Assembly: GCA_903892415.1 (NCBI GenBank)
Contig: CAITIQ010000669.1
Location: forward strand, 22,529 to 86,528
From: an uncultured delta proteobacterium
Lineage (GTDB): Bacteria > Myxococcota_A > Polyangia > Polyangiales > Polyangiaceae
Length of the DNA: 64,000 nucleotides
Direction of reading: 5' to 3'
Of the stretch, positions 36,249 through 45,684 are shown piece after piece; positions within the stretch are counted from its first letter, which is position 1; each line of letters begins with the position of its first letter. Both the position numbers and the translations under genes were made by a program. The notes beneath the pieces were generated by a model that ran no database searches, was not told where the DNA came from, and was given only the letters and a program-made list of their open reading frames with translations.

Positions 36249-36348
36249 CGACCCCTCCATCCCCAAGCAAACAACATCGGCCCACGAGACGATCCCGCGA
36301 GCCGATGGGTACTTCAACTGGGCGGAGGCGATGCCTCCGCGATGCACT

Positions 36349-36687
36349 TCACTTGAGCGCGAACAGCTTCTTCAACTTCATCGCAAGCATTTGGTTGCCA
36401 GCGACCTTGAGCTTCCCGGCGAAGAATAGCTGCATGCCATTCTGGTCGGGATTTTCATAGAGTTTCTGGAAGTCTTCGCTGGTCATGGTCAGCGAGCAGT
36501 CGGAGCCACCGGGATTCCCGGCAACTGCCGTGGGGCCGGTCGCAGTGAGGTCGATGAACCACTCGCCGCCGCCGTCGCCGGTGATGACGAACTGGTACTT
36601 TGCGCCAACTTCTTTCGCCGCGTCTGCATTCTTAGCAATCGCTGCGGGGATCTCGGTGTTGAACAGGTTCTGAATATCGACAGCCAT
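36349..36687 (-). CDS. SCP2 sterol-carrier-domain protein
   Basis: This 112-residue single-domain protein matches the SCP2 fold: VGAKYQFVITGDGGGEWFIDL, SDCSLTMTSEDFQKLY and the C-terminal FFAGKLKVAGNQMLAMKLKKLF. SCP2 domains bind fatty acyl chains or sterols in a hydrophobic tunnel and often assist beta-oxidation enzymes. It has a strong GGGAGG ribosome site. It is followed at 100 bp by the racemase-type CoA enzyme on the same strand, so a shared lipid role is plausible. Confidence 0.93.
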   Translation of the reverse strand: MAVDIQNLFNTEIPAAIAKNADAAKEVGAKYQFVITGDGGGEWFIDLTATGPTAVAGNPGGSDCSLTMTSEDFQKLYENPDQNGMQLFFAGKLKVAGNQMLAMKLKKLFALK

Positions 36688-36871
36688 GGTGGTGCCTCCC
36701 GTGAGTGGGCCCGAATGAGCGAGCGTGAGTACCCCCGACGGCCGCTAAGAGCAAGTTGCTTCGTGTACGAAGTATCGATTTGTGGTGAGCGCATCGTCAA
36801 TTGGCTGCGGCGCCCTGCTTCGCCACCAAAGAAGCGGGCATTCCCGTGAGGCCTCTCACTCAGCTGGCGAC
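36688..36871. other. 184 bp spacer between kdd and the SCP2 gene
   Basis: No gene is visible here. It follows the kdd stop and should hold the promoter of the SCP2 gene. I see no convincing hairpin with a T-run. Confidence 0.4.
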
Positions 36872-37918
36872 TCAGGTGTAGCGACGCTCGAATAACGAGC
36901 GAAGCCGGTTGTCTTCACGAACCAGCGCAAGCGTGTGGTCGGCATGTCCCTCGGCAAAACCGTTGCCGATCAGCAGGTCAACGTCAGCGCCGACGCCCTC
37001 GGCGCCGAGCGCACAGGCGGTGAACGAAGTGGACATCGCGAAGAAGTAAACCTTGCCTCGATCCTTGGTTGCCAAGATAGCGCCCATTTCGCACCCGGGC
37101 GTGTTTACACAGCTGAAGGTCACGTCAGCCCCTTCGCCCTCCGTAAGCTCTGCGACGCGGTCGCGCACGGCCACCACATCACGTGCATCAGCTTCTACGA
37201 CCATGTCGCACAGCCCTAGCGAGTTAAGTTCCTTGGCGTACGTGGGGTGGCTTTCGATACCCACCAACCGACCTGACTTACCCAAGCGCCTTCGCGCCTC
37301 GGCGCAGCAGAGAATGCCGCTCTTTCCTCCCGCCCCCAGCACCAGCACGGTCTGCTTTGGCGCCACCAAACGAGCGACCTGCGGAGCAGCACCGGCCACG
37401 TCGAGGATGGCGAGCGCCAAGCGCTCGTTGAGGTCCTTCGGTAGCTTGGCGAACGGCGCCGTCGCAAATATGAACGCTGTTCCTTCGACGTCGACCTGCG
37501 CGCTCGCCGCACGCACGGCCAGCACTTTCTCTACGTGCAACGGCGTGAGCGAAAGCGATGCGAGGGTAGCGATACGGTCCCCGACAGCCGCTCGCTCGGA
37601 GACGGCCTCACCCACCCAGGAGACGCGCCCAAGCAACATTCCGCCCGAACCGGTGACCGGATTGTGCTGCTTGCCGCGGTGACCGATCGTGCGAAGCACG
37701 ATTGCTCCGACCCCCTGAGGGTCTCCAGCCTCCTCCTCCATTTGGCGAAAACTGGCTGCGTCGATGTTCAGCGTGGAAACTTCCACAACGATTTCACTGG
37801 CGAAGCGCTTTTGAGGGTCGTTGTCCAGCCTGGAGGCCCGCTGGGGCAGCGGGAGGGGAGCAGAGGGGTCTGCCTCCGGGATGACGCGATGTAGTCCGAG
37901 GGGGTCACCTAATTCCAT
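36872..37918 (-). CDS. kdd: L-erythro-3,5-diaminohexanoate dehydrogenase
   Basis: This 348-residue enzyme oxidises 3,5-diaminohexanoate, the product of lysine 5,6-aminomutase, to 5-amino-3-oxohexanoate with NAD. Family features: GDPLGLHRVIPE near the N-terminus, VEVSTLNIDAASFRQM, HNPVTGSGGMLLGRV, the nucleotide loop LGAGGKSGILCC, and SCVNTPGCEMGAILATKDRGK. The length fits. It is far from kamDE and kamA in this window, and no kce or kal gene (the next steps) is beside it. It diverges from an FHA/DUF4388 gene. Confidence 0.9.
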   Translation of the reverse strand: MELGDPLGLHRVIPEADPSAPLPLPQRASRLDNDPQKRFASEIVVEVSTLNIDAASFRQMEEEAGDPQGVGAIVLRTIGHRGKQHNPVTGSGGMLLGRVSWVGEAVSERAAVGDRIATLASLSLTPLHVEKVLAVRAASAQVDVEGTAFIFATAPFAKLPKDLNERLALAILDVAGAAPQVARLVAPKQTVLVLGAGGKSGILCCAEARRRLGKSGRLVGIESHPTYAKELNSLGLCDMVVEADARDVVAVRDRVAELTEGEGADVTFSCVNTPGCEMGAILATKDRGKVYFFAMSTSFTACALGAEGVGADVDLLIGNGFAEGHADHTLALVREDNRLRSLFERRYT

Positions 37919-37979
37919 GGGAAGAACGATGCCTTTTTTCTAAAGCGGCGGGAACGACGTTCAAGAGCCGATGCTCAAC

Positions 37980-38009
37980 TTGACCGCAGTTGGCATCAGA
38001 AACTACTCT
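37980..38009 (+). promoter_or_regulatory. possible sigma-70 type promoter of FHA gene
   Basis: TTGACC (37980-37985) and TACTCT (38004-38009) are separated by 18 bp and lie 68 bp upstream of the ATG at 38078, in the spacer diverging from kdd. The -35 box matches five of six consensus bases, but the -10 box is weak. Confidence 0.3.
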
Positions 38010-38077
38010 CCTTGCGCATTAGGCTCGCTAGAACAACCCAGCCGGCCATCTTGAACCCAAACCCGCCGCTCTATCCG

Positions 38078-39004
38078 ATGGAAAACCAACCTCCCAGGGG
38101 ACCGCTGAGCCAACTCGCTCTGCGGTTCATTTCGGGGAAGTATCAGGGAGGCGAGTTCCCCCTCGCGGAGAATCGCGAGATCGTAATTGGACGATCGAGC
38201 GATCTCGACATGGTCCTTGTCGAAGACATGGTTTCGCGGAAGCACGCGCGAATCGCGTGCACCGACGTCGAAATCGCCATTGAAGACCTCAACAGCACGA
38301 ACGGAACGTTCGTCAACGGCGAGAAGATCAAGCGCTCGACGCTCAAAGAAGGTGACCGCGTTTTGATCGGCACGAGCATCCTCAAGGTGGTGCTCAGCGA
38401 CCAAACGAGCGGCACAGGCCGAAGGCAGACAGGCGGAGAAGCGCCGCGCAATCAACCGGGGAAAACCATGTCCGGCGCGATCGACGAGATCCCGCTCCCC
38501 GACTTGCTGCAGCTGCTTGGCACCTCGAAGAAGAGTGGCATTCTCGTGGTGCAGTCCGACGAGGACATCGGGAAGATCGTGATGCGCAAGGGGCAGATCG
38601 TGTTCGCCTCGATCAACGATCTCGAAGAAGTACCGCCACTGAAGAGCGTTTATCGAATCCTGACTTGGACCACCGGCACCTTCTCGCTCGAACCGTACGA
38701 CGAGCATCCGATCGAAGGGGAGATCGACGCGTCAGTCCAAGAGATCCTGATGGAGGGGTTGCGTCAGATTGACGAGCTCAACAACCTCCGCCACCGGCTC
38801 CCGGACTTGGACGCGCGCGTCTTGCTCGTGCACCCGTTGGTAGCTTCTCTTCGCAAGCTCAGCCCCGTTGATTTGGACGTGCTGCAGCTCGCGATCAACT
38901 TCGGCCATGTGGCAACCATTCTCAATAAGAGCCCGGCGACGGACCTTGAGACGGCTGAAACGATGCTGAAGCTAATCGCCCAGCAATACCTGCAGGTTGA
39001 GTAG
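38078..39004 (+). CDS. FHA plus DUF4388 signalling protein
   Basis: This 308-residue cytoplasmic protein has an N-terminal FHA domain (about residues 10-100) with the phosphothreonine-binding residues in GRSSDLDMVL, SRKHARI and LNSTNGTFVNG. A Gly/Arg-rich linker follows, and then a DUF4388 domain (residues 135-290: LPDLLQLLGTSKKSGILVV, VMRKGQIVFASIND). FHA domains read phosphothreonine, so it may receive signals from Ser/Thr kinases such as those at 28554-35034. The ATG at 38078 gives the FHA domain its usual N-terminal position; the frame extends to a TTG at 38012. Confidence 0.88.
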   Translation: MENQPPRGPLSQLALRFISGKYQGGEFPLAENREIVIGRSSDLDMVLVEDMVSRKHARIACTDVEIAIEDLNSTNGTFVNGEKIKRSTLKEGDRVLIGTSILKVVLSDQTSGTGRRQTGGEAPRNQPGKTMSGAIDEIPLPDLLQLLGTSKKSGILVVQSDEDIGKIVMRKGQIVFASINDLEEVPPLKSVYRILTWTTGTFSLEPYDEHPIEGEIDASVQEILMEGLRQIDELNNLRHRLPDLDARVLLVHPLVASLRKLSPVDLDVLQLAINFGHVATILNKSPATDLETAETMLKLIAQQYLQVE

Positions 39005-39021
39005 GCGGCTCGTCCGCCGGA

Positions 39022-41169
39022 TTAGTCCGCCGGATTGGGTGTAGCCGCCCCCTCAACGGGCAGCGCACGCGTTGGGCCTGGCGTTGGGGTAGAAAGCCCT
39101 TCAGGGGCTGCTGGAAGCACGACGGAGAAGGTTGAGCCCTTCCCCTCGTGCGAGCGCACCTCGATGCGACCACCAGCCCCCTGTACGATGCGTTGACTAA
39201 TCGCCAAACCGAGCCCCGTTCCCTTCTCCTTCGTGGTGAAGAACGGAAGAAACAGCTTCTCGAGCGTGCTTCTGGAGATACCAGGGCCGGTATCGGCAAC
39301 AGTGAGCTCAACGAAGGACTCGGTCTCGCTCTTACCAGAGCGAGTGCCGCGGCCGAAGCGCACCCGAGTTGAGAGCGTTACCTTTCCTCGCGTTCCGACG
39401 GCCTGTAGCGCGTTACGAACCAGGTTGATCAGCACTTGCCGAAGTTGTTCTGGATCGATGGCTACTCGCGGCAAATCGTTGGCGAGCATCGATTGGACCT
39501 CGACGTCGTCCGCGCGTCGCTCTGTGGAGAGTACCTGGAGCGTGCGACGTACAACCGCGTTGACGTCCACCGGAACAACCGAAAGATCGCCTGGCCTTGC
39601 GAGGTCGAGTACCGAGCCGACCACTCGGTTGAGGCGTTCGACCTCCTCGAGGATGATGCCGATGAATTCACGAGCGACCGGGTCCTCCGTGGCTCCGGGA
39701 CCCGGGTCAGCGAGCAACTGAGCCGCACCCTTGATCGCGCCCAGCGGATTGCGGATCTCGTGAGCGAGACCGGCGGACATCTGGCCCAGCAGAGCGAGCC
39801 GGTCCCGCTCTTTCATCTGTTGGTACGAGCGTGAGTTTTCGATCACGACGCCTACCTGCGTAGCGAGCTGCTCGACCAGACCGATCTCATCGTGGCTGAT
39901 CGCATCAGTCACGCGGCGATCGGCGAGCGCCATCAGCGCTACCACGTCGCGACCGCCATCGCGAATCGCTACGAGCGCCCCATTTTTGAGCGAACCGAGT
40001 ACCTCGGCGGCACTCATGATTGCGTCGCCAGACGCAAACCGCTCACCCCGAGTTGCGTGCTCCTTGATGTCGCGCTCGACGTGCTCCAGCAGGATGCTGC
40101 CAAGCTCCAAGCCTTCGAGCAGCTTGCGCGAGGTGGCAAGTTCAATGCGAGCTGGAACGCCTTCGCCAAGCGCACCAATTTGATCGAAGCCAGTGCCTTC
40201 TTGGTCGCGCAGAAAAAGGCCTGCTTCCGTCACGCGCCGTGAACTCTCGAGTGCCTCCATCACCATCGAAGCCATCTCGCCCACATCCAAGGTGTGGACC
40301 AGCTTTCGCCTAACGTCAGCGAGCGCGCCTTCGAGGTCGAAACGTTCGCGGAAGAACAGGCGGCGAATCTGCTCCTCGACCCGCGCCTGCAGAGGCTCGT
40401 ACAACACCAGCACGACCGTGGCTGCTAGCACGGCGTTCAGATACATCGTGTTGAACCCGCCCAAGTAGGTGAGCAGGACGTAGAAGATGAACGCGATCAA
40501 AAAGGCGACCGCAGCGGCCACCATCAAACGGCCAAGCAACTCCGAGAGATCGAGTAGTCGTTCACTCTCGAGCGCTTGAGACAACGCAAACACGAAAACA
40601 ACCGAAAGCACCGCGCCCACTGGGGGTGTTCGTACGCCGAGGATCCACAAGAAGTCGAGAATCGTGGCCAGTCCAGCCAGCGCACCAATGACGACGAGAA
40701 TACGAACGCGACGCTTCGTAGTTCGCGAGGGACTGCCAGCACCTCGCTGGCCCAACTCGTAAAGCCCAGCCGTTATGAAGAAAAATACGTAGACGAAGAC
40801 GCCAGTTCGAACGAGCGAGTTGTCCCAAAGCGGAGTCAACTGAATGCCCAGCAGCGGGACCGAAAGCAGCAAGGCAGTTCGAAACACCCAGCCTTTGGAA
40901 GCGGAGTCCCGAGGCACCATCGATTCGAAGAGTCCGATCGCGAGCACGGGAAGCAGCACCGCCAGCAAAGCCGTCGTCCGCTGCCAGATCAACGACTGAA
41001 AGAAGCCGTAAAACGACTGCGTCAGGTACCAAAGGCCAAGCGTTGCTGAGAAGAAGCTGAACAGCAGGTGCACGCGTCGTGGACGACCACGCAACAACGT
41101 TGACGCAGCGAGCGCGATCGCCAAGGCGCCCACCACGACCGCAGTGCGTGTGCGTAGCTCGTACAACAT
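39022..41169 (-). CDS. membrane histidine kinase with GAF-like domain
   Basis: This is a 715-residue sensor kinase. About eight hydrophobic helices in residues 1-265 form an N-terminal membrane sensor, followed by a GAF-like domain (about 300-455). The HisKA domain has phospho-acceptor His470 in GLAHEIRNPLGA, and the ATPase domain carries NLVRNALQAVG, VADTGPGIS and GTGLGLAI, so all catalytic boxes are intact. The layout resembles NtrB-type kinases that pair with sigma-54 activators; one such activator is 488 bp upstream on the same strand, though with a lipoprotein gene and a terminator in between and no receiver domain. The true response regulator is not in view. Confidence 0.92.
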   Translation of the reverse strand: MLYELRTRTAVVVGALAIALAASTLLRGRPRRVHLLFSFFSATLGLWYLTQSFYGFFQSLIWQRTTALLAVLLPVLAIGLFESMVPRDSASKGWVFRTALLLSVPLLGIQLTPLWDNSLVRTGVFVYVFFFITAGLYELGQRGAGSPSRTTKRRVRILVVIGALAGLATILDFLWILGVRTPPVGAVLSVVFVFALSQALESERLLDLSELLGRLMVAAAVAFLIAFIFYVLLTYLGGFNTMYLNAVLAATVVLVLYEPLQARVEEQIRRLFFRERFDLEGALADVRRKLVHTLDVGEMASMVMEALESSRRVTEAGLFLRDQEGTGFDQIGALGEGVPARIELATSRKLLEGLELGSILLEHVERDIKEHATRGERFASGDAIMSAAEVLGSLKNGALVAIRDGGRDVVALMALADRRVTDAISHDEIGLVEQLATQVGVVIENSRSYQQMKERDRLALLGQMSAGLAHEIRNPLGAIKGAAQLLADPGPGATEDPVAREFIGIILEEVERLNRVVGSVLDLARPGDLSVVPVDVNAVVRRTLQVLSTERRADDVEVQSMLANDLPRVAIDPEQLRQVLINLVRNALQAVGTRGKVTLSTRVRFGRGTRSGKSETESFVELTVADTGPGISRSTLEKLFLPFFTTKEKGTGLGLAISQRIVQGAGGRIEVRSHEGKGSTFSVVLPAAPEGLSTPTPGPTRALPVEGAATPNPAD

Positions 41170-41235
41170 CAGGACCTCATCTTAGTCCTTCGCTCCGACG
41201 AAACGCTTGAACCGAATGGACGCCGGCTGAGCCAC

Positions 41236-41266
41236 AAAAACGAAAGGCTCCTCTCTTCGAGGAGCC
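41236..41266 (-). terminator. intrinsic terminator after the sigma-54 activator operon
   Basis: On the minus strand an 8 bp GC-rich stem (GGCTCCTC/GAGGAGCC, loop of 5) is followed by TTTCGTTTTTG. It lies 56 bp past the stop of the small lipoprotein gene and so ends that operon before the histidine kinase gene. Confidence 0.8.
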
Positions 41267-41322
41267 ACTCGACCTACGTCAAAGTCACGCGACGCCCCAC
41301 GAGAGCGAACGCAACCACGTTG

Positions 41323-41655
41323 CTACGTGGGCAAGCCCGTGTGCACCGTGTCGTCATCACCGGGATCCGGCTTGGGCCCATGCCACGGGATGGGCTCTGG
41401 TTCACTGTTTTCAGAGCCTGGAGCCAAGGGAGTAACTTCCTCGATCTCCAACTCCTCGAACGGCCCGCGATCGATCGAAGGTTCATCAAGCAACGCTCCG
41501 GAGCGGGGCATGTGCTGCTCCTGCCCGAGCAGCAGCGCTTCGCCAACATCTTCAACGGACTCAGCTGAGTCCTGTGACTCATCAACGCAGCCGACAGCAG
41601 CCACGAGAAGACCGCCAAGCATCAGGAACAACTTGCGACACACAGACGGTTTCAT
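41323..41655 (-). CDS. small acidic lipoprotein
   Basis: This 110-residue lipoprotein has the ATG at 41655 with a strong GGAGGAG site. The signal ends in lipobox AVGC (Cys23). The mature part is short, acidic and Pro/Glu-rich (ESQDSAESVEDVGEAL, EELEIEEV, SEPEPIPWHGPKPDPGDDD), with no cysteines after the anchor and no recognisable fold. It begins one base after the stop of the sigma-54 activator, so the two are co-transcribed and probably translationally coupled. Its function is unknown; it may be a target or sensor partner of that regulator. Confidence 0.72.
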   Translation of the reverse strand: MKPSVCRKLFLMLGGLLVAAVGCVDESQDSAESVEDVGEALLLGQEQHMPRSGALLDEPSIDRGPFEELEIEEVTPLAPGSENSEPEPIPWHGPKPDPGDDDTVHTGLPT

Positions 41656-41656
41656 A

Positions 41657-44600
41657 TCACTCCTCCTCTGCGGCTGCAGAGTCGAAATCATCACTGGCGG
41701 GAGCACCATCCAACTGAGCGCCCAGCTCATACTGCTTGACGAGCTGGGAGAGCCTGGGGCGTTTCATGCCAAGAACCGCAGCGGCCCTGGTGATGTTCCC
41801 GCTGGTCTCAGCAAGCGCACGTGCAATGCAATCTCGCTCGATGGTTCGCTTGATATCGTGAAGGCTTATTCCGCCCCGTACCGCAGCGTATGCAACCTCG
41901 GCGGGAGCCGATGGCTGCGCAAGACTTGACGGCGTGGAGTTCACGATGGCAGTCGGTGCAACATCAGCGCCAACTCCGAGCGAGCCAGGACTAGAGGCCA
42001 CCGCTGCGGACAAAACACGTGGGACCTCGAGAACACGTTGGGCGTTGGACGAGTTCGTCAGTTCCAGCGCTGAGTCTGCAAGATGCCGCAAACTCTCAAC
42101 ATTTTCGGCAAAGTCCTCAAGCTCAATTTCGTTGCCCTCCGCGAAGACCGAGGCCGCTCGGAGCGCGTTCTCAAGCTCTCGAACGTTGCCAGGCCAGGTG
42201 TGGGTTCCAAGAGCCAAAAGTGCGCGCTGCGATAGCTTCTTAACGCTCCCGCCTCGTTCCTCAGCAATTCGGTTCAGCAGGATGCTCGAAAGGGCACCGA
42301 TGTCGGACCGTCGCTTCCGAAGAGCAGGTACCTGCAACACGATCCCACAGAGCCGATAATAGAGGTCCTCGCGAAACTGGCCCGCCTCGACGAGCGCCTT
42401 GAGATCGCGGTGCGTCGCACAAACGATTCGAACGTCGGCACGTACGGACGTGTTGCCTCCAACTCGTTCGAACGTCTTTTCTTGCAGAACCCGCAAGAGG
42501 GCGACCTGCGTGCGGGCCGAAATATCCCCGATTTCATCGAGGAACAACGTTCCGCCCTCCGCCGCCTCGAAGCGACCGCGGCGCCGGCTTGCTGCGCCAG
42601 TGAAGGCACCTTTCTCGTAGCCAAACAATTCGCTCAAAAGGAGCGTCTCAACCAGCGCCGCGCAATTGACCTTAACCAGCGGGCCTTTTGCGCGGTGACT
42701 GCACTGGTGTAGCGCCTCGGCAACGAGCTCCTTGCCAGTACCGCTCTCACCGTGAATCAGCACGGTCGAATCGCTCGAGCCAACCTTGCGCACCGCGTTC
42801 TGTAGCGCCTTCATCGTTGGGTGGCTGCCAACGAACAGGCCCGGCTCTCGTGCGGACTCAACTCGCCCCTCCGCGCGCATTGACCCAGGCCCAGATGAAG
42901 GCACCGATGAGAGACCTTGCGAACGAGGTGAAGGGCTGTCCCACGAAAGCGCCTCATCCCCTTCGAAGGTCTGCTGAGCACGAGCGAGCTCGAGTAGATC
43001 CCGGCGCGAGAGAAAGGCGATGCGCAACTCGGGTGACAGCGGCTCACTCACGCGATCGCGGGTCGAAATGGCGGAAACCAGGTGATGCTTGGCCGAGGTA
43101 CGCGCCCCGGTCAACACGTAGGCCTGATGCAGAAGCAGGTGGCCTTCGATCAAGAGTTCATCGTCATCGAGTTCTCGCGCGGCTTGCAGCGCCGAGGTCG
43201 CCGCGGGCAAGAACTCTTCACCCTTGGCACGCGCGAGGAGCGCCCGGCACAATAGTACTGACGCCGCCGAGCGGGGAGGCACGCGATCCGTGTCGGCACG
43301 AGAGGCGTAAAGCTCCGCTCGCACGACATCGCCATCTTCAAGAGCGGCGCGCGCTCCCACTAACAACGCATCGCAGATGCGAGAATGAACTGGTCCGCGC
43401 GCGACGTTGGCCAGCGACGGGTCACCCGGCGGTAGCCGCAACACGTTGCCTGCCCCAACTGCTGCAAGCGCGTCGTTGACGTAACGCTGCGCGCTGGCGG
43501 TGTCCCCTTTGGCCAAAGCAACTCGGCCAAGCAGCAACGAGCTGTGCCAAACGCGTTCGGCCGGGGGACCACCGCGGAAGACGGGAAGAGCAAAGCGAAT
43601 GGCGTGTGCGGCCTCATCGACGAGACCGAGGCGAAGTCGAAGCTCTGCAAGGTTCGCAACGACGCGCGCCAAACGGACCTTGTCGCCGATCCGGCGCAAG
43701 ACCTCCACCGAGCGCTCCGAAAGCTCCAGTGCGTCCATGTAGCGGTGATCGAAAATGGCGAGCGGCGCCAAGTTGATTAGCGCAATACCGATGGCGCGAA
43801 GCTCTCCGAGTTCCTCCGCGTCGTGCAGGATTGCCTCGAGCATCGACTGGGCCTCGGAACGGCGCCCCTGCGACATGACCGCGATCGCCCGGTTCGCACG
43901 CGCCCGAAGCTCAAGCGAACGCTCTCCGAGAATGGCTGCATCACAAGCGTCCGCGACGAAATGTCGCTCGGCGTGCACAAAGTCGCCGCTTGCCAACAGC
44001 AGCTTTCCTTGCACGTTGCGCGCGTCCAAGAACAGCGTTCTAGCCTGCCCACTCTCTGGGGAAGCTGCCGCGGATGTCGCTGCGAGTCCGGCGGCTTCAG
44101 CCGCTCCCGCGAGGTCATTCGAGAAGTACCTCGCTTCAGCGAGCTCTACCGCGGCGCGCGCCCGCGACGCGGGCCCCACGGCAGCGTCATTCGCGACGCG
44201 CTCAAGCAGCCCTGTTGCCGCACTTAGGTCGCCCGTTGCCGACAATGCTCGGCCCAGAAGCAACACATGTTGCGGCCGGTCCGCTCCACCATCGAGTTCA
44301 CACAACTGACGGGCCAGCCGGAGCGCAACGTCCGCATCGCCCGCTCCAAGCGCGAACTCGACCCAAGACGGTAGCAACGCGATTCGTTCAGTTCGCAGCG
44401 AAGCATCGCCAGCGACCGCAGGCATCGCATGAAGAACCCGCTGCCAAAACTCGCCGCGAGCTGCCGCATCTGGCGCTGAGGAGACTGCTCGCAGCGCAAG
44501 TTGGTCCCCACGCGACGAGGCTGCGAGGTCAACCGCCTCCCCCGCTCCCGCAGGCACCGCGTAGGCAAGCTCGGCAGCGCGTAATAGTGCCCACGCATCC

Positions 44601-45532
44601 ACCGCGGCACCGGAGCTCGCCAAGCGCTCGAGGACGAGGACGCCTGCATCACGAGCCTCCGCGCTCATCCGCTCGGGTTGCGCCACGGGCCGCGCAAAGA
44701 ACCAAGCCCCCGTTCGGTCGACCGACGGATCTCCCTCCAACTCGTCGAGTTGGGACGTCGCATCGGAGCCGAGCAACGTGCTCAGCAAGTGCACTGGAAC
44801 GGCGCGGCCAACCAATCGCAGTCGGGCGGCCAGTTCGTTGTGGTGGGGGGCTGCGCCCTTGGCCAGCCCACGCGTAGAGCGCCGCCACCACATCTCGAGT
44901 TGCTCGATCGAGCCTTCAGTGACTTGCGAAACAGCTCCCTGAGCCGCCACGGACCACCATCGTGCGACGTCTGCTGCCTCGAGCGTTGCCGGCAGCTCGA
45001 AGTGTATGAAGTTAGCCGGAGAAAGCGGGCCAGCGCTGCCGACGACCCAAACGACCGGAGTGCCAAGCTTGGCAGCCTCGGCGAACACCTGCCTGCCGAA
45101 CGTTGAACCAATCGAATCCACTACCAATAGGCAGTTGCAATCGCTTTGCTCAACAAGCGCCCGCAGCTTTGACGCCAGTTCAAGTGGAGAAATCCGAGCG
45201 GCTCCCTCTACCACGCGAACCGAACGGGGACCTTCGCTCTGAACGGATTCGGTCAGTGAGCGAAGAACGTCGACGAAACCTTCAACCCCGAGTGCCCCCG
45301 CGCCACGCACGACGCGCAACCCAGCCAGGCAGCGAGCGACGTGATCTGCGATGGCAAACACGCTCAGGTCGGGACCGCTCACCAAGGCGGCGTTTGGCAA
45401 CGGACGGCTCAGCAACCATTGCGACAGCGCTTCGAAGGCGCCAGCGACTCGGGAGGCGGAACCAACGGCGGGCGAACCTTGCGGCTCCACTCGCTCTGTT
45501 TCGGTAGCTGCTGCGAGAGAGTAGGCACCCAT
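41657..45532 (-). CDS. sigma-54-dependent activator with giant TPR-like N-terminus
   Basis: This is a 1291-residue regulator. Residues 1-215 resemble a STAND-type NTPase with a lost P-loop (NAALVSGPDLSVF) and a remaining acidic hydrophobic strand (NCLLVVDSIG). Residues 300-860 are Ala-rich helical repeats, TPR-like. The AAA+ sigma-54 domain follows, with Walker A GESGTGKE (Lys934), GAFTGA, GGTLFLDEIGDI and the arginine-finger region. The C-terminus has a Fis-type helix-turn-helix (NITRAAAVLGMKRPRLSQL). No receiver, FHA or GAF domain is seen, so signals probably arrive by protein binding. I take the ATG at 45532. A small lipoprotein gene follows one base after its stop. Confidence 0.9.
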   Translation of the reverse strand: MGAYSLAAATETERVEPQGSPAVGSASRVAGAFEALSQWLLSRPLPNAALVSGPDLSVFAIADHVARCLAGLRVVRGAGALGVEGFVDVLRSLTESVQSEGPRSVRVVEGAARISPLELASKLRALVEQSDCNCLLVVDSIGSTFGRQVFAEAAKLGTPVVWVVGSAGPLSPANFIHFELPATLEAADVARWWSVAAQGAVSQVTEGSIEQLEMWWRRSTRGLAKGAAPHHNELAARLRLVGRAVPVHLLSTLLGSDATSQLDELEGDPSVDRTGAWFFARPVAQPERMSAEARDAGVLVLERLASSGAAVDAWALLRAAELAYAVPAGAGEAVDLAASSRGDQLALRAVSSAPDAAARGEFWQRVLHAMPAVAGDASLRTERIALLPSWVEFALGAGDADVALRLARQLCELDGGADRPQHVLLLGRALSATGDLSAATGLLERVANDAAVGPASRARAAVELAEARYFSNDLAGAAEAAGLAATSAAASPESGQARTLFLDARNVQGKLLLASGDFVHAERHFVADACDAAILGERSLELRARANRAIAVMSQGRRSEAQSMLEAILHDAEELGELRAIGIALINLAPLAIFDHRYMDALELSERSVEVLRRIGDKVRLARVVANLAELRLRLGLVDEAAHAIRFALPVFRGGPPAERVWHSSLLLGRVALAKGDTASAQRYVNDALAAVGAGNVLRLPPGDPSLANVARGPVHSRICDALLVGARAALEDGDVVRAELYASRADTDRVPPRSAASVLLCRALLARAKGEEFLPAATSALQAARELDDDELLIEGHLLLHQAYVLTGARTSAKHHLVSAISTRDRVSEPLSPELRIAFLSRRDLLELARAQQTFEGDEALSWDSPSPRSQGLSSVPSSGPGSMRAEGRVESAREPGLFVGSHPTMKALQNAVRKVGSSDSTVLIHGESGTGKELVAEALHQCSHRAKGPLVKVNCAALVETLLLSELFGYEKGAFTGAASRRRGRFEAAEGGTLFLDEIGDISARTQVALLRVLQEKTFERVGGNTSVRADVRIVCATHRDLKALVEAGQFREDLYYRLCGIVLQVPALRKRRSDIGALSSILLNRIAEERGGSVKKLSQRALLALGTHTWPGNVRELENALRAASVFAEGNEIELEDFAENVESLRHLADSALELTNSSNAQRVLEVPRVLSAAVASSPGSLGVGADVAPTAIVNSTPSSLAQPSAPAEVAYAAVRGGISLHDIKRTIERDCIARALAETSGNITRAAAVLGMKRPRLSQLVKQYELGAQLDGAPASDDFDSAAAEEE

Positions 45533-45636
45533 ACGACTCTCTCTGCGTATCAAAGCTGCGACACAGCAGCAACAGGCCCTTGACCTTCAAGACCCCTCAA
45601 ACTGGATCAAGCCGCGTTGACTTCGGCAGCTCTACG

Positions 45637-45659
45637 AGGCCCGAGCAAAAGCTGGGCCT
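45637..45659. terminator. hairpin after the nadD operon
   Basis: AGGCCC-g-AGC pairs with GCTGGGCCT around an AAAA loop, giving 9 pairs with one bulge, 26 bp beyond the operon stop at 45685. No T-run follows, so termination is uncertain. Confidence 0.4.
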
Positions 45660-45684
45660 AGCCTCCCCACGCATGAGCGCGCCC

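Noticed and set aside
39022..45532. Histidine kinase and sigma-54 activator as a classical two-component pair
   Set aside because: The activator has no receiver domain and a terminator at 41236-41266 separates the two genes.
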